Shown: positions 28,420 to 38,741, counted from the first letter of the stretch. The stretch is DNA of 64,000 bases from Gammaproteobacteria bacterium (GCA_030425685.1 JAUIAD010000010.1:39733-103732); one strand, 5' to 3'. Notes: generated by a model from the sequence alone, not told the origin. Numbers and translations: made by a program.

Positions 28420-29631
28420 TCAACCAACCCGCACCCCAGACCCAACAACAACCCTATTTTTAAAAAAATACAAAACAGCCGCCAAAACAACAAGCCCAAA
28501 ATAACTCAACGCCAAAGGCGTCAAGCTAGACGCCTTCAATAAAGTACCAAAAGCAGAAAACCCAGCCGCCATAACAGAATAAATCGACCCCATAACAGCA
28601 CTAGCCGCACCACCTATTTTAGGAAAAACGCTTAACCCCTGACCGAATAAATAAGAAAAAATCATCGCCACAATACAAAATAAAAATAGCGGCGGAACAA
28701 CAGCAACCCACAAATTAAAATAGCCACTCAGCGACAATATAGCCATCACTGCAGCAACAAAAACCCCAACCACTAAACCACACCTAATAAAAACATTAGC
28801 AAATGACTTAGTAACAATATAACGGCAAAGCAAATTACCACCCAACCAAGCCACACCTAAGAGCAAAGCAATCCTACCATAAACAACCGGCGAATAACCC
28901 ATAACACGCTCAACCATAAAAGGACCAGCAACATTGTAGATAGTAATAAAACCATACGCACAACCACACACAAGCGCGGCAATAATAAAAGAACGAGCAG
29001 AAAAAACCGTACGATAATTACCGACCATCGTTTTAACATTAAACTTATGACGTAAAGAAGCCGTTTCTGGCAAATAAACCGCTGCCAACACAGCAACAAG
29101 CAAACTATACCCACCTAAAAAATAGAATGACGCTTGCCAACCAAACAAGTGTTGAAGATAGCCACCCAAGTATGGCGAGAAGATAGGACCTATCGCCCAA
29201 GCAAAATTAAGATAAGAGGCCTTCTTTCCTAAAGTCGTACCAGAAAAACTATCACTTAGTAATACGCGCGACACCACACCAATACCAGCAGCACAGATAC
29301 CTTGCGCAAAACGAAGCAGCAATAAAATATCAATATGCGACGAAAAAGGTATTAAAAAAGAAGCAAGCACATAGCCAAACAAAGAAATCAACATCGTCCG
29401 ACGACGACCAAAGCTATCAGCAACACTACCAGCAACCAGTTGAAACACGCCATAAGCAATCAGATAAACTGCCACGAGTAGTTGCGTTTCCTGCATACTA
29501 CTGCGAAAAGCCTCATGGATAAAAGGCAATGAAGGAACAAAGATATCAACGCTCGCACCAACAACAACAATCGACAATGCCGCGATAAAAAACACCACTC
29601 GACTATTTGCAATTCTTATTTCACCTAACAT
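28420..29631 (-). CDS. Bcr/CflA-family MFS drug efflux transporter (second copy)
   Basis: 403 residues, about 12 membrane helices. The DIFVPSLPFIHEAF segment and motif A GSVADSFGRRRT mark the Bcr/CflA group. Its start overlaps the marR stop by 7 bp, so translation is coupled. This is the second regulator-transporter module within 6 kb. The two transporters are related but far from identical, so they are unlikely to be a recent duplication. Confidence 0.88.
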   Translation of the reverse strand: MLGEIRIANSRVVFFIAALSIVVVGASVDIFVPSLPFIHEAFRSSMQETQLLVAVYLIAYGVFQLVAGSVADSFGRRRTMLISLFGYVLASFLIPFSSHIDILLLLRFAQGICAAGIGVVSRVLLSDSFSGTTLGKKASYLNFAWAIGPIFSPYLGGYLQHLFGWQASFYFLGGYSLLVAVLAAVYLPETASLRHKFNVKTMVGNYRTVFSARSFIIAALVCGCAYGFITIYNVAGPFMVERVMGYSPVVYGRIALLLGVAWLGGNLLCRYIVTKSFANVFIRCGLVVGVFVAAVMAILSLSGYFNLWVAVVPPLFLFCIVAMIFSYLFGQGLSVFPKIGGAASAVMGSIYSVMAAGFSAFGTLLKASSLTPLALSYFGLVVLAAVLYFFKNRVVVGSGVRVG

Positions 29632-30107
29632 TTTTTACTCTCACACAAATCTTTAATATTTGCCTCTACCCTCCCTGTCAGTTTTAGCAAAATTTCTCTT
29701 TCTTGAACTGACAAGCCTTCCATCAACGATTCATTTATTTTTTCACCATAGCTATATAGTTTTTTTGCTACCGGCCGACCTTTCGCTGTTAAAACAATAT
29801 CACGCTGCCGCTTATCGTCCTGATTTATTTTCCGCTTGATCAGCTTTTTCTTCTCCAACTTATCAAGCGCGCGTGCAACAAATGCCGCGTCAGTATCAAC
29901 TGAATTGTTAACTGCCTTTTGCGTTAAAGCGCCTTCGGCAATATCTAAATACGATAAAATTTGCCACTCCAAGCGGCTAAGACCCATCGGCTTAATAATT
30001 TCATCCATTAGCATCCTTTTCTTATTAACGATGCCAACCAACATCAATGTGTACATTATAAAAACAACCTTGATCCATAGTGATAAGGCATCATAAACAA
30101 CAACCAT
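29625..30107 (-). CDS. MarR-family transcriptional regulator (second copy)
   Basis: Up to 160 residues with a winged helix: SRLEWQILSYLDIAEGALTQKAV..., then VARALDKLEKKKLIKRK and the wing DKRQRDIVLTAKG. The start is uncertain. The ATG at 30107 gives the full N-terminal dimerisation helix expected for MarR proteins but abuts the candidate operator and has no ribosome binding site. The ATG at 30008 has AAGG 6 bp upstream but would delete that helix. I keep 30107. It is coupled to the Bcr/CflA transporter by a 7-bp overlap and probably regulates it. Confidence 0.85.
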   Translation of the reverse strand: MVVVYDALSLWIKVVFIMYTLMLVGIVNKKRMLMDEIIKPMGLSRLEWQILSYLDIAEGALTQKAVNNSVDTDAAFVARALDKLEKKKLIKRKINQDDKRQRDIVLTAKGRPVAKKLYSYGEKINESLMEGLSVQEREILLKLTGRVEANIKDLCESKKC

Positions 30108-30108
30108 T

Positions 30109-30127
30109 TAGTTGTCAATGACAACTA
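30109..30127. promoter_or_regulatory. Candidate operator of the second MarR regulator
   Basis: TAGTTGTC-AAT-GACAACTA, an 8-bp perfect inverted repeat with a 3-bp spacer, immediately upstream of the regulator. A second imperfect copy of the same half-sites (ATTGTT-AAA-GACAAT) adjoins it at 30127-30141. The arrangement suits cooperative autorepression. Confidence 0.55.
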
Positions 30128-30236
30128 TTGTTAAAGACAATTAAGTTGATAAGATTCTCAAAAAAACAACGGAAAGCATAATAAGCAAGACAACAGATTG
30201 ATAAAAAAAAAGTTTTGACAAGCAACAAAAGCGGAT

Positions 30237-30677
30237 TTACGACTCAGCCACACCACAGTTATTAACCAGATCAGCATCACAAGCCCCACCGCTAATCACC
30301 CAAACCGTACCACTTGACGTAATCGTGGGCGTTAAAATATAGGTCTCGGAAGAAGAAATACCATTGCCAGAAGCTGGCACTATCGTTATAACCCCATTGA
30401 CAACAGAGGTAGAAGACACAGCGCCGGAGGGCGTCGTTATATTAGGAGGAATACCATAAGTACCCGCATCACAATCAGAAATATTCCCGGTGGTTTCAAT
30501 ACAAGAAGCAACAGCGCCCTTGTAGCTATCACCGACCGTTACAATTTCACTGAAATAGCTCTTTTTGGTATAGTTTAAGTAGGTAGGGATAGAAATTGAG
30601 GCCAAAATACCGACAATGCCGATACCGATCAGCAACTCCATCAACGTAAAGCCATGATTTTTAACATATTTAAACAC
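30237..30677 (-). CDS. Type IV pilin (PilA/PilE-like major pilin)
   Basis: 146-residue prepilin. A short basic leader (MFKYVKNHG) is cut by prepilin peptidase before FTLMELLIGIGIVGILASISIPTYLNY, abbreviated here: residue F+1, E+5 and the hydrophobic N-terminal helix. The globular domain has two cysteine pairs (Cys in SCIETTG / SDCDAG and GGACDADLVNNC), the latter enclosing a probable disulfide D-region loop. No pilus assembly genes are nearby. It could serve in pili, twitching or DNA uptake if the machinery is encoded elsewhere. Confidence 0.9.
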   Translation of the reverse strand: MFKYVKNHGFTLMELLIGIGIVGILASISIPTYLNYTKKSYFSEIVTVGDSYKGAVASCIETTGNISDCDAGTYGIPPNITTPSGAVSSTSVVNGVITIVPASGNGISSSETYILTPTITSSGTVWVISGGACDADLVNNCGVAES

Positions 30678-30761
30678 AGGACACCAGCCTATACTAAAGC
30701 TCTACTATAAAAATATAGTACTGATAGGCAAATGCAACAAATTGCCCATTATCAAGCCAAA

Positions 30762-31157
30762 CTATTTCCTGCGACTCTTAACAATGCCAACAACCAGTAA
30801 AATTAACGTTAGCGCCACAAATGACACATAAAGAATATTAGCAGTATCGGCGATATAACCCGGGGGATTGATCCATAGGCCAGAAAAAGCGTAAGCACTA
30901 GTATCACCGCCATCATAGTTACAAAACGATGCCAACAAATAGCTAGCCTGCATACCACAAATCAATGCCTTATTACCATCACGGCTGATAATGTATATAC
31001 CTAAAGCCAAGTATATCAGGCGGAAAATAACCTCGGGTATCAGCAGAAAGAACATTAACCAACCAAAATTCATCAAGCGCAAAACACAGCCAATAGCAAA
31101 TGTTATTAAAAAAATAACATATAAAATCGTTTTGTTAGAAGATACCGCTCTATCCAC
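30762..31157 (-). CDS. Hypothetical four-helix membrane protein
   Basis: 131 residues with about four hydrophobic helices (about residues 9-28, 32-53, 64-80 and 105-125) and a basic C-terminus (KSRRK). It starts with GTG; an AGGGGG ribosome binding site lies 6 bp upstream. It contains CNYDGGDTSAYAFSGLWINPPGYI in a likely extracytoplasmic loop (key residues Cys, two Asp, Trp). No family recognised. It lies 85 bp upstream of the pilin on the same strand, with no evidence of a functional link. Confidence 0.6.
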   Translation of the reverse strand: MDRAVSSNKTILYVIFLITFAIGCVLRLMNFGWLMFFLLIPEVIFRLIYLALGIYIISRDGNKALICGMQASYLLASFCNYDGGDTSAYAFSGLWINPPGYIADTANILYVSFVALTLILLVVGIVKSRRK

Positions 31158-31371
31158 ATCAACCCCCTACTTATGCATTATAAAATTAATTTATGCTAGC
31201 ACGCACAGTAATAAAGCTCTAGTCATGTTAGTAAGAGCCGTCCATTGACGGTTTATGCGCACCTGTTAAGCAGCCCCATTATGCAACCACTCATTCTTTT
31301 AATTTTTCCTTAAGGTTTGATTGCTACCATTAGGTGTAACGAAATTCAAACAACAAAGAAGAATAAAACCC

Positions 31372-31674
31372 ATGAAAATTATCAAAACAGGACTCTCAAT
31401 CATCCTACCAGCAATTATAAGCGCAACATTTATAACACAAACACAAGCCAATACCTGCCCTAGCACCCACCAAGGCAAACAATTTTATGCTGCCATGTAT
31501 GATAATCTAGTAGGAACCAACCAGATATTTTGCGCCTATGGCCCTTTAGGCACTTCGGCAACAATATCCCATGGCAAAGGAAAACCAACAGGCGACAACT
31601 GGGTTTCTCAAGGTACTGACAACCTGCAAACCTGCCACAATGTTGCTGCAGGGTGCCAATACAAGGCACTTTAA
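31372..31674 (+). CDS. Small secreted cysteine-containing protein
   Basis: 100 residues. A signal peptide (MKIIKTGLSIILPAIISATF...TQA) is followed by a mature part of about 72 residues with four cysteines (CPSTHQ, FCAYGP, TCHN, GCQY), enough for two disulfides. I chose the ATG at 31372 over an upstream in-frame start at 31321 because the signal peptide begins there. No family recognised; the function is unknown. A strong hairpin terminator follows 14 bp after the stop, so the gene is transcribed alone. Confidence 0.65.
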   Translation: MKIIKTGLSIILPAIISATFITQTQANTCPSTHQGKQFYAAMYDNLVGTNQIFCAYGPLGTSATISHGKGKPTGDNWVSQGTDNLQTCHNVAAGCQYKAL

Positions 31675-31688
31675 TAAATACACATCAA

Positions 31689-31708
31689 GGGCGCAAACTA
31701 ATGCGCCC
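31689..31708 (+). terminator. Terminator hairpin after the small secreted protein
   Basis: GGGCGCA and TGCGCCC form a perfect 7-bp GC-rich stem with loop AACTAA, followed by TAAAT. It is close to the 31674 stop. Confidence 0.6.
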
Positions 31709-31900
31709 TAAATAAGCCCTATCACTAATCACGCCATCGAAACAAGTGCAAAACAACCCTATTGCATAAACAATCCATTATGGTAATCTTGCTCCACTGC
31801 TGCTAAAAATCGCGTTTACGGAAAAATCAAATATCTACAGCACATTAAATATTAAAATATTTAAGACTAATAATAATTTCATTTTCAGGTTAAAAATAAA

Positions 31901-34087
31901 ATGCCGCAGTCTCCGCAACCACAACAAATAATCGATATTAACGGCCTTATCATTAGCGTATTAGGTGATTTTGACACCTTAGAAGAAAAGCAAATCGATC
32001 AGTATTGCATTGTGTTAAGCAATTGTCATGACTATCAAGCCAGCAATGCATTAAGTGGAAAGCTATCGGATAACTTACGTGCTGAATTAGATGAATTAAG
32101 CCTTTACATAAAAGGCTATATTGAGAAACAAGCAAACTTAAGTAAGGAAGACGTTGCGTATTATATAAAACACTTTTACATCCCAAAATTTACAGCAGAC
32201 CTCACATTAGTAGCAATGAAAAAAAAATTGCTCGCACCCCATAAAGCTTTAGCGCAACAAGAAAAAGAAATCACGACGTTAAAATCTAAACTTGACAAGG
32301 CTACGCACCAGATTGCTGAGGCTAAAAAAGATTATCAAAAAACTGATGAAGAACGGCAGCATTTACAATCGCAAAATAGCAGCCTAGAACAAAGGGTTGA
32401 AAATATAACATTAGAAGCCAATGAGGCTAACAAATTACTAAAAAAAACGCGTAGAAAACTGGATGCAAAAAATAAAGCACTTAAAAAAACCAAGGACGAG
32501 CTAGCAAAAGCTAAGCAGCAAATAGACAGCCAAAAAAAAGAAAGCGAAACTCTAAGCCAAACACTTAGCGCCACAGAAGACGAACTTCATAATACACTGA
32601 TAAAATTTAGAGAACAACAAAGATCAACGCTGTCTGAAATGGGAAAACTGAAATCAGCAGTAAAAAAACAAGAACAGCAGTCATCCATAACAACAAAAGA
32701 AAATACACGGCTACAAAATGAAAATAAAAAGTTAAGGACTGCACTTAAAAACGCACTAGGAAAAAAATCGAAAACGCAAAACAAGAAAGAAGAAAAACTC
32801 AGATTCAAGGGTAACATATCCGTAATTACAGATAGAGTATTAAAAGATCGTAACAAAGCCGCCCTGCAAGCAATGGGCGTCTCCTTATTCGCTCAACAAC
32901 GCTTGCAAAACGCAAAATTATCAGACGAGCTACCATTACTATCTATTGATAGCATAACCACAGACAATGTAGAAATTACACTAGACGGACTAGGCTACAA
33001 TTCAAAACCCACAAACAAATTAAACATATGGGTACATATCCTAGAAGAAGGCTCATTCTACCACGGCACTTACAGAACAAGCTACCATGGCTTAAATAAA
33101 TACTTTCAAATAAGAGAACTCGAAAATGGAGATGATCTACTAGAAATACTAAAGCAATACCGAGATAACACCTTAGATGAAACACAGATTAAAGCATTAG
33201 CTGAGCAATTGAAGGAAGAAATACTAGAACACCTTCAACAACTTGAGAAAACTGCAAAAAGTACGAAACTAGCTGACAATGATATAAATGCACTTTTACA
33301 AAAAACAGCTAAACTAAAGCACCTTATCAGCATTAATTCCAATAGAAGCGAAGTGGTATATTTATGCAATACAGTGCTATATTACATATGCGCCAACAAT
33401 ATTGATATGATAGGACCATTATTAGACTGTAACAATGTTAGCAGAATAAAAAAAATCATGGATGTAGCAAGATCCATCAGCAAGGATGAGCAACAGCATA
33501 TAAAAGATAACATTCAACAATTCCTCGAGAAAGATAAAACCCCAGTGATACGATTCCCAAAAGAAAGCCTCTCACCAGAATTAGAACTAGCAGATAACAA
33601 AGAACACAAACCAGCAGAGAACAACTCGGAACAACAATCAAACGGCACCTCCTTTTTAAGTAGCGACGCAGAGCTTTTAGAAGAGTTATATAGTGAAACA
33701 ACTGATTGGGAAGTTGATAGCGATACTCAACCAAAGGACAAAAATGAAACTAAGCCCTCACACCACCAAAGCAGCTTAACCTCCTTTTTTGCTAGCAAGG
33801 GATCAACCCACGAAGAAAAAGAAGGCAAGCAAACTGACGCACAAGACAGGGATGATATACCTTACGTCCATCTATTTTCACCTCCTTCCCTTGACCCTGC
33901 CTTAACAGTACCACTAATAATCGACTATAATGCTGCAGAAATGCCACCTGCGGTAAATGATCTAAAAGATCTTTCAGTTGCAGAAGTTGAATCTCTATTT
34001 GATCAGCCGAAACAACAAGCTACGAACGCAACAACAGAAGAACCAGCTGATGATAACGATATTACCAGCTCATTTTTAATTATATAG
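31901..34087 (+). CDS. Large coiled-coil protein, function unknown
   Basis: 728 residues, no signal peptide. Residues about 105-290 are a long, very charged heptad-rich coiled coil (repeated KKxxxEL and KAKQQIDSQKKE patterns). A mixed globular region of about 200 residues follows (about 300-500). The C-terminal tail (about 545-728) is acidic and rich in N, E, S and P, with low-complexity stretches. No known domain recognised. Long coiled coils with disordered tails are frequent in type IV effectors of Legionella-like bacteria, so that is a possible role, by inference only. The A/T content is clearly above that of the core genes. Confidence 0.6.
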   Translation: MPQSPQPQQIIDINGLIISVLGDFDTLEEKQIDQYCIVLSNCHDYQASNALSGKLSDNLRAELDELSLYIKGYIEKQANLSKEDVAYYIKHFYIPKFTADLTLVAMKKKLLAPHKALAQQEKEITTLKSKLDKATHQIAEAKKDYQKTDEERQHLQSQNSSLEQRVENITLEANEANKLLKKTRRKLDAKNKALKKTKDELAKAKQQIDSQKKESETLSQTLSATEDELHNTLIKFREQQRSTLSEMGKLKSAVKKQEQQSSITTKENTRLQNENKKLRTALKNALGKKSKTQNKKEEKLRFKGNISVITDRVLKDRNKAALQAMGVSLFAQQRLQNAKLSDELPLLSIDSITTDNVEITLDGLGYNSKPTNKLNIWVHILEEGSFYHGTYRTSYHGLNKYFQIRELENGDDLLEILKQYRDNTLDETQIKALAEQLKEEILEHLQQLEKTAKSTKLADNDINALLQKTAKLKHLISINSNRSEVVYLCNTVLYYICANNIDMIGPLLDCNNVSRIKKIMDVARSISKDEQQHIKDNIQQFLEKDKTPVIRFPKESLSPELELADNKEHKPAENNSEQQSNGTSFLSSDAELLEELYSETTDWEVDSDTQPKDKNETKPSHHQSSLTSFFASKGSTHEEKEGKQTDAQDRDDIPYVHLFSPPSLDPALTVPLIIDYNAAEMPPAVNDLKDLSVAEVESLFDQPKQQATNATTEEPADDNDITSSFLII

Positions 34088-34128
34088 CTTTCAACCCAGG
34101 GCGATCCTGTTTATTAAATGCTAGCTAC

Positions 34129-36168
34129 TTAGCTAGCAACAAATAATGGATTAAAGTTAATATTATTTATCTCTCGCTGTCTATCAGAACTGTCATCTTC
34201 ATTTAGCGATTGACCCATTTCATTATTAAAACCATTATTAATTTCAGATGAATAGGATCACCATTGCCGTAATTGTAGCGATTAAGATAATGAAGTGAAA
34301 AAAATATTTTTATTATCTAAAGCAATATCATCAACAACAGATCCTTGTGCGTCTGCCCCATAATAACTAACTGCAGCTCCATTTGTATTAACAACGCTAC
34401 GGGTCTTGCGCTCTTTACCTAATAAATAAAAAGCATTTCCATCAGGATATTCATGATAGCTATAGGTCACACTAGCGGCAGTATCCCCTTCTCCTTGCAA
34501 ACGCGAAAACCTTCCTTGCGTAGAACCAGCACGAACAGTACGGCTAGCAACATCATTATCACCATTATAAGTAAAAACCGCACTCTTCAATAATTGCAAT
34601 GTAGACTGCGATGGTGACTTACCATAATCCTGCTCTGCTTCAATATTCTTATTATCATTAGTTAAAACATAGTCTTTAGATTGCTCATAACCATCAGCCG
34701 TCGTTAAATTTTGTTTCAACAGCAATCCATAATGGGACGAGCCAGAACTTATACATGCAGACCCAGCAACGTCATAACACATCGTCTCTGACTGAATAGG
34801 CGCTTGCTTTGTATCGGTAGAGCTAAAAATCTGTTTCAGTATCGGCTGTCCATAATCATTATACTCCATTTGCACGACCTGAACACGATCACCCTTACCA
34901 TCTAGTAACCGGTGATATGTTGTCGTTACTTGCTTCGGCGTTTGATAATTTGCTGGGAAACTTTTATTTTTATAAGCGTCATTTTCGCCAGGATAGCTAT
35001 AGACCTTCTCCTGTACTAACTCACTACTTCCAGTATTATTAGCCACATAAGTTTCCCGCTTAACCAACAAATGAAAATGATTATAGGTAGTAACAGTTTT
35101 TGTTTTATTATGAGTAATGGTTGATATGTAGTTATAAGCATTATCACCAGAAATTTTTTCCAAAATCTCATCTTGCTGACTGGTGCTATAACTTGGGTAG
35201 CCAGTAAAATTATGTCCTTGCTTTCCTGTGGCATAAGCATAATCTGTTTCACTACATGGCGATTGCGCTGTACTTGTCCCGGCTGCGCAAACTTGCACAC
35301 CGCTAACAACCGATATTGAAGCACCTTCTTTCGTTTTTATAACGCCATTATGGAAAATTCTTGTAATAGCACCAGTCGGATAGGTAATGCTACTAGGCGT
35401 ACTACCACTATAGCCAATGCTAATAGTATGCCCATCGGCATCAGTAATACCTGTAAGACTCGCTCCTGCCGTATAAATTACTTTAACTTCCCCATTGACA
35501 CTGACACTAGGTTTGCCTTAGGTGCGCGTAAAATTAACTTCTGTGCCATAACTATCAACAATACGGCTAGGCCGTAAATCAGGACCACTACCTGCCAATG
35601 ATTGCGCCTTATAATAAAAAATAATATGATCACCAAAGCGATTTTTTATCTCTATTAACCGACCACTAGCATCAAGATATTCATTGTTACCATTTAAATA
35701 AGCAAGGCGATAGACATAGTCACCTGCATCACAGCTCCCCGTTTTCCTATAGAAATGTAGGTTTTTTAAATTATAATAACGCAAACCAGAATCATACGTA
35801 ACATCAGGTTTATAAACGGACCCACACGAAAGATGTAATTTATTTTTTACAATATCATAATAGGTAAAGGCATAAGACCACCCCTTCCCTATAAGGTACA
35901 AATTATCCTGACTATTTTCTTCATAATAAATACCCAAATCTAAATTTAAACCATGCTTTCCAGGGATAGAGATAGCAGGGTATTGCAGACTTAACATCCC
36001 CGTTTGTGGATTTACACTTCCCGATACTGTTATATTTTTGTAGTTATAAGCATTGGAATTATTTGCTGTGCTATCAGCAGCATAGCTAAAAGGAAGACTA
36101 AATAAACCAAAACCTATGATCGTCAATAAAACACACAACCTATTACCAAGCATATTCCGGATTCTCAT
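34129..36168 (-). pseudogene. Rhs/SpvB-like YD-repeat protein, broken (in-frame stop and frameshifts)
   Basis: One reading frame runs from ATG 36168 to 34282 but is interrupted by a single TAA at 35518-35520, after NFTRT. The frame reopens as GKPSVSVNGEVKVIY and continues to the next ORF. The N-terminus has a signal peptide (MRIRNMLGN...SYAA) and an SpvB/Rhs-like start (SVNPQTGMLSLQYPAISIPG, GKGWSY). Near the 3' end the frame stops at 34282. Removing one base from the A7/T7 run at 34298-34304 restores LNRYNYGNGDPI, a typical Rhs-core ending. A second shift near 34265 leads to a tail ending at 34129. A decayed remnant is most likely; sequencing error in homopolymers is the alternative. Confidence 0.75.
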
Positions 36169-36209
36169 TGTAATACCTAATCTAAAAATGTTAATGACGA
36201 TAAATAACA

Positions 36210-38078
36210 CTAAGGCCTAGTGATTTTTTGAAAACAAAAATTTCCGTACTGATCAGCAACATGCACAGTAGCGCTTTTTTGACTTGTAAACTCTTTACTG
36301 TCATTAAAAAGGCTCATTTTATCGCTGCTTTCATTCATTAAATCGTTAGCTTGAGGTATATATAACGGTGCGGCAATCAATAATGGGTAGCTTAAGAACG
36401 TTGTAGATTCACGAAATAAAGTCACATCGTAGGTTAAAGGAATATGAGTAAGCCCATAAGTAGCTAAAATATTATTATTAAAAGTAAGGGTACTTTTATC
36501 CCTAAATAAAGGCATAAAATTGGCAGCTGTATCTGCAGTACTTTTTATAGTTATCACATTATCTGATATAACCGTACATTGAATTGCATCCTGACCATTA
36601 TTACCAGATTGATCGACACAGATAATGGGTACGATATAATGCGTTTTAAATTTTTGTAAAGTGCTGTAATAGAATTGCTTGTTATATTTTACATCTGCCT
36701 TGTTCTTGTACTGCTTAATCAAAGAGACATTGCCACTATCGGCATAAGGGCCCTTATCATCCATTACGGCAGAATAATTCGTGCCATTGACTAAACCACT
36801 AATAGGGGCAAAGCTATTACATTGCTGCCCATCAGCACACTCTACAAAGAAAATATGTTTATATAAATCACCTAAAGTTAATTTTCCATCAGTACCAATA
36901 ACGGTTTTATCATTTATAGAAATAGCACCACTATCACTCTTCAACGATACAGTGATCCCAGCTTGCTGTAGACCATTGGCATAAATAGTCTCCAAACCCT
37001 CGTTGGATATTAATGATGCCGTTAAGTGAAAATTAGCTAAATTAAATTTATCACTATCGACTTTTACATCTTTTTTACTTGTATCAATGGGTGCAGAAGT
37101 CATTGATGACCAGCTATTCACAACTGCTTCACCCGCATCGTTCTTGTTAAGCGATTTAACAACTGATTGAGTAACCGCAAGTGTTTTAGCATCACCGCTA
37201 TAAATAAATTGTGTCCTTGCATTATGCCAGTTTTCATTACCAATATTTTGCAAAGACACTAAGCCACCGGCCTTCTTACCCTCTTGCAGAGTAACGCTAG
37301 CATTAGGGACTACATATAAATCTGAACTTGTTGTTGATTGACTAGGGTCTCTAATTTCATATGGCTTAAATGCCAAATTAAAATGATCTAAATGCTGATC
37401 ATCGAATTGGAAGTAACCCTCATGAGGTGCCTTTAATATATTATAACCATCTGTAAAATTATAACCATTTAAAGTGCCGGAGGTAATCGTAATCAATCTA
37501 TCCTTCTGATAAGTGGCGACATTACCTTGTTTCGTTTCCGTGATGATAGGTATAGATTCTATTTTTGGAGCAACTTCGCCCGCATTTACATTCGTATAAG
37601 TAACTTGGACATTTGGTTTCTGATGCTTGCTACCAATTATGGAGCAATTTATATTTTTACCGAAGTTATATGCATCAGTTTTATAACCAAAACCAGTTAC
37701 ACCTTTATATTTTATTAAACAATAGTCATCAGGATCTTCGTGATCGGCAATTTTAAAAATCCCTTGCTCAGCAAAATATGATTTAGTTCCACTACCATAA
37801 TCTCCATAGTGAACATCCACTATCTTTTGTATAATGGATGAATCCTTAGCAGACTCAACTAACATATGCGGATCTAGATTATCCATGCCACCTTTGTCAA
37901 CGCGATAAGAACTAATTTCAAGTGTTGGGGTTTTCTTTAAATATTTATTTTCAACATTAATAATGCCAAAACCCATATTACGTAAGGAGAAGGCACTACT
38001 CACATTAAGCGCCACCATAAGAGCAACCACAACCAAAGAAAGGTTTTTTACCTTAACAAGAAAATTTTTAAAAATCAT
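36210..38078 (-). CDS. Large secreted protein of unknown family
   Basis: 622 residues with an N-terminal signal peptide (about residues 1-30: basic MIFKNFLVKVKN, then a long hydrophobic core ending SSAFS). The mature part is beta-rich and Asn/Ser/Thr-rich, with two Cys-containing regions (DYCLIKYKG, CADGQQCNS), resembling extracellular adhesin-like proteins, but no domain is recognised. Its stop overlaps the upstream end of the Rhs/SpvB-like gene on the same strand, so the two were probably one operon. The reading frame is intact even though its neighbour is broken. Confidence 0.65.
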   Translation of the reverse strand: MIFKNFLVKVKNLSLVVVALMVALNVSSAFSLRNMGFGIINVENKYLKKTPTLEISSYRVDKGGMDNLDPHMLVESAKDSSIIQKIVDVHYGDYGSGTKSYFAEQGIFKIADHEDPDDYCLIKYKGVTGFGYKTDAYNFGKNINCSIIGSKHQKPNVQVTYTNVNAGEVAPKIESIPIITETKQGNVATYQKDRLITITSGTLNGYNFTDGYNILKAPHEGYFQFDDQHLDHFNLAFKPYEIRDPSQSTTSSDLYVVPNASVTLQEGKKAGGLVSLQNIGNENWHNARTQFIYSGDAKTLAVTQSVVKSLNKNDAGEAVVNSWSSMTSAPIDTSKKDVKVDSDKFNLANFHLTASLISNEGLETIYANGLQQAGITVSLKSDSGAISINDKTVIGTDGKLTLGDLYKHIFFVECADGQQCNSFAPISGLVNGTNYSAVMDDKGPYADSGNVSLIKQYKNKADVKYNKQFYYSTLQKFKTHYIVPIICVDQSGNNGQDAIQCTVISDNVITIKSTADTAANFMPLFRDKSTLTFNNNILATYGLTHIPLTYDVTLFRESTTFLSYPLLIAAPLYIPQANDLMNESSDKMSLFNDSKEFTSQKSATVHVADQYGNFCFQKITRP

Positions 38079-38741
38079 ACCGTGCTCACCCCAACCAACC
38101 TAACCAAACACTTTTTCAAGCTCAGCATACAACTAACTGCTCTAGCCCAACTCAGCCCACAATTCAGCGTATATCTTATACAGTGCGATATTAATTAATC
38201 CTTAACGTTAAATCTAGGAAAAAAACTTAGTAACAAGGAAAACAAGATATTTTTCAATTATTTTACTAGGAAAAAAACGGTTACAGAGGCTTAAGCAAAA
38301 GCTTTTAATACCACTAAATTGATTTATCATCGGGAACACATTGAAGATAGCCTAAATAGCGCGATCAAACACTCCAGGAGCATACTATATGAAGAGGTTA
38401 AGAAAATTATTGACATAGAAATACTATAACCACCTGATATTATGATATTATTTTTGATAAATATGTCGTTGAAACAAGCTTTTAATTGTGCATTTAAAGG
38501 GCTATTGCTATCATACAACTATGGTTTAGAGACGCAGTTTGAGGTACAAAGATGACAACACCCACACCCTCAGATGAAATGAATAACAGCACTGTCGACG
38601 CTTCATTTCAAAACACACCTTGTTATCCTTGTCTTCAAACTAGCGCTCTAAAGCATACCAACGATCTTCATTTCTCCCCAACACAAACGTAGTTAGTTAC
38701 CAAGAAATTTGCTTTAAGTTTTCTATCAACGAGGCAACATC
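38079..38741. other. 663-bp intergenic region with one candidate small ORF
   Basis: The region is AT-rich and separates divergent operons. The candidate small gene at 38552-38692 is listed separately. A further open stretch on the plus strand (38295-38432) could encode KLIYHREHIEDSLNSAI but has no start codon. No tRNA, insertion sequence or clear promoter was seen. Confidence 0.5.
38552..38692 (+). CDS. Candidate small protein (46 residues)
   Basis: A short reading frame starting MTTPTPSDEMNNSTV and ending TAG at 38690-38692. It has a good ribosome binding site: GAGG with a 7-bp spacer before the ATG. Composition is Thr/Ser/Pro/Asn-rich with two cysteines (CYPC). It lies just ahead of the 38742 gene. 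Only the start context supports it. Confidence 0.35.
   Translation: MTTPTPSDEMNNSTVDASFQNTPCYPCLQTSALKHTNDLHFSPTQT

Noticed and set aside
38295..38432. Open plus-strand stretch reading KLIYHREHIEDSLNSAI
   Set aside because: It looks protein-like, but there is no start codon or ribosome binding site and only about 45 codons. It may be a fragment, but it cannot be supported as a gene.
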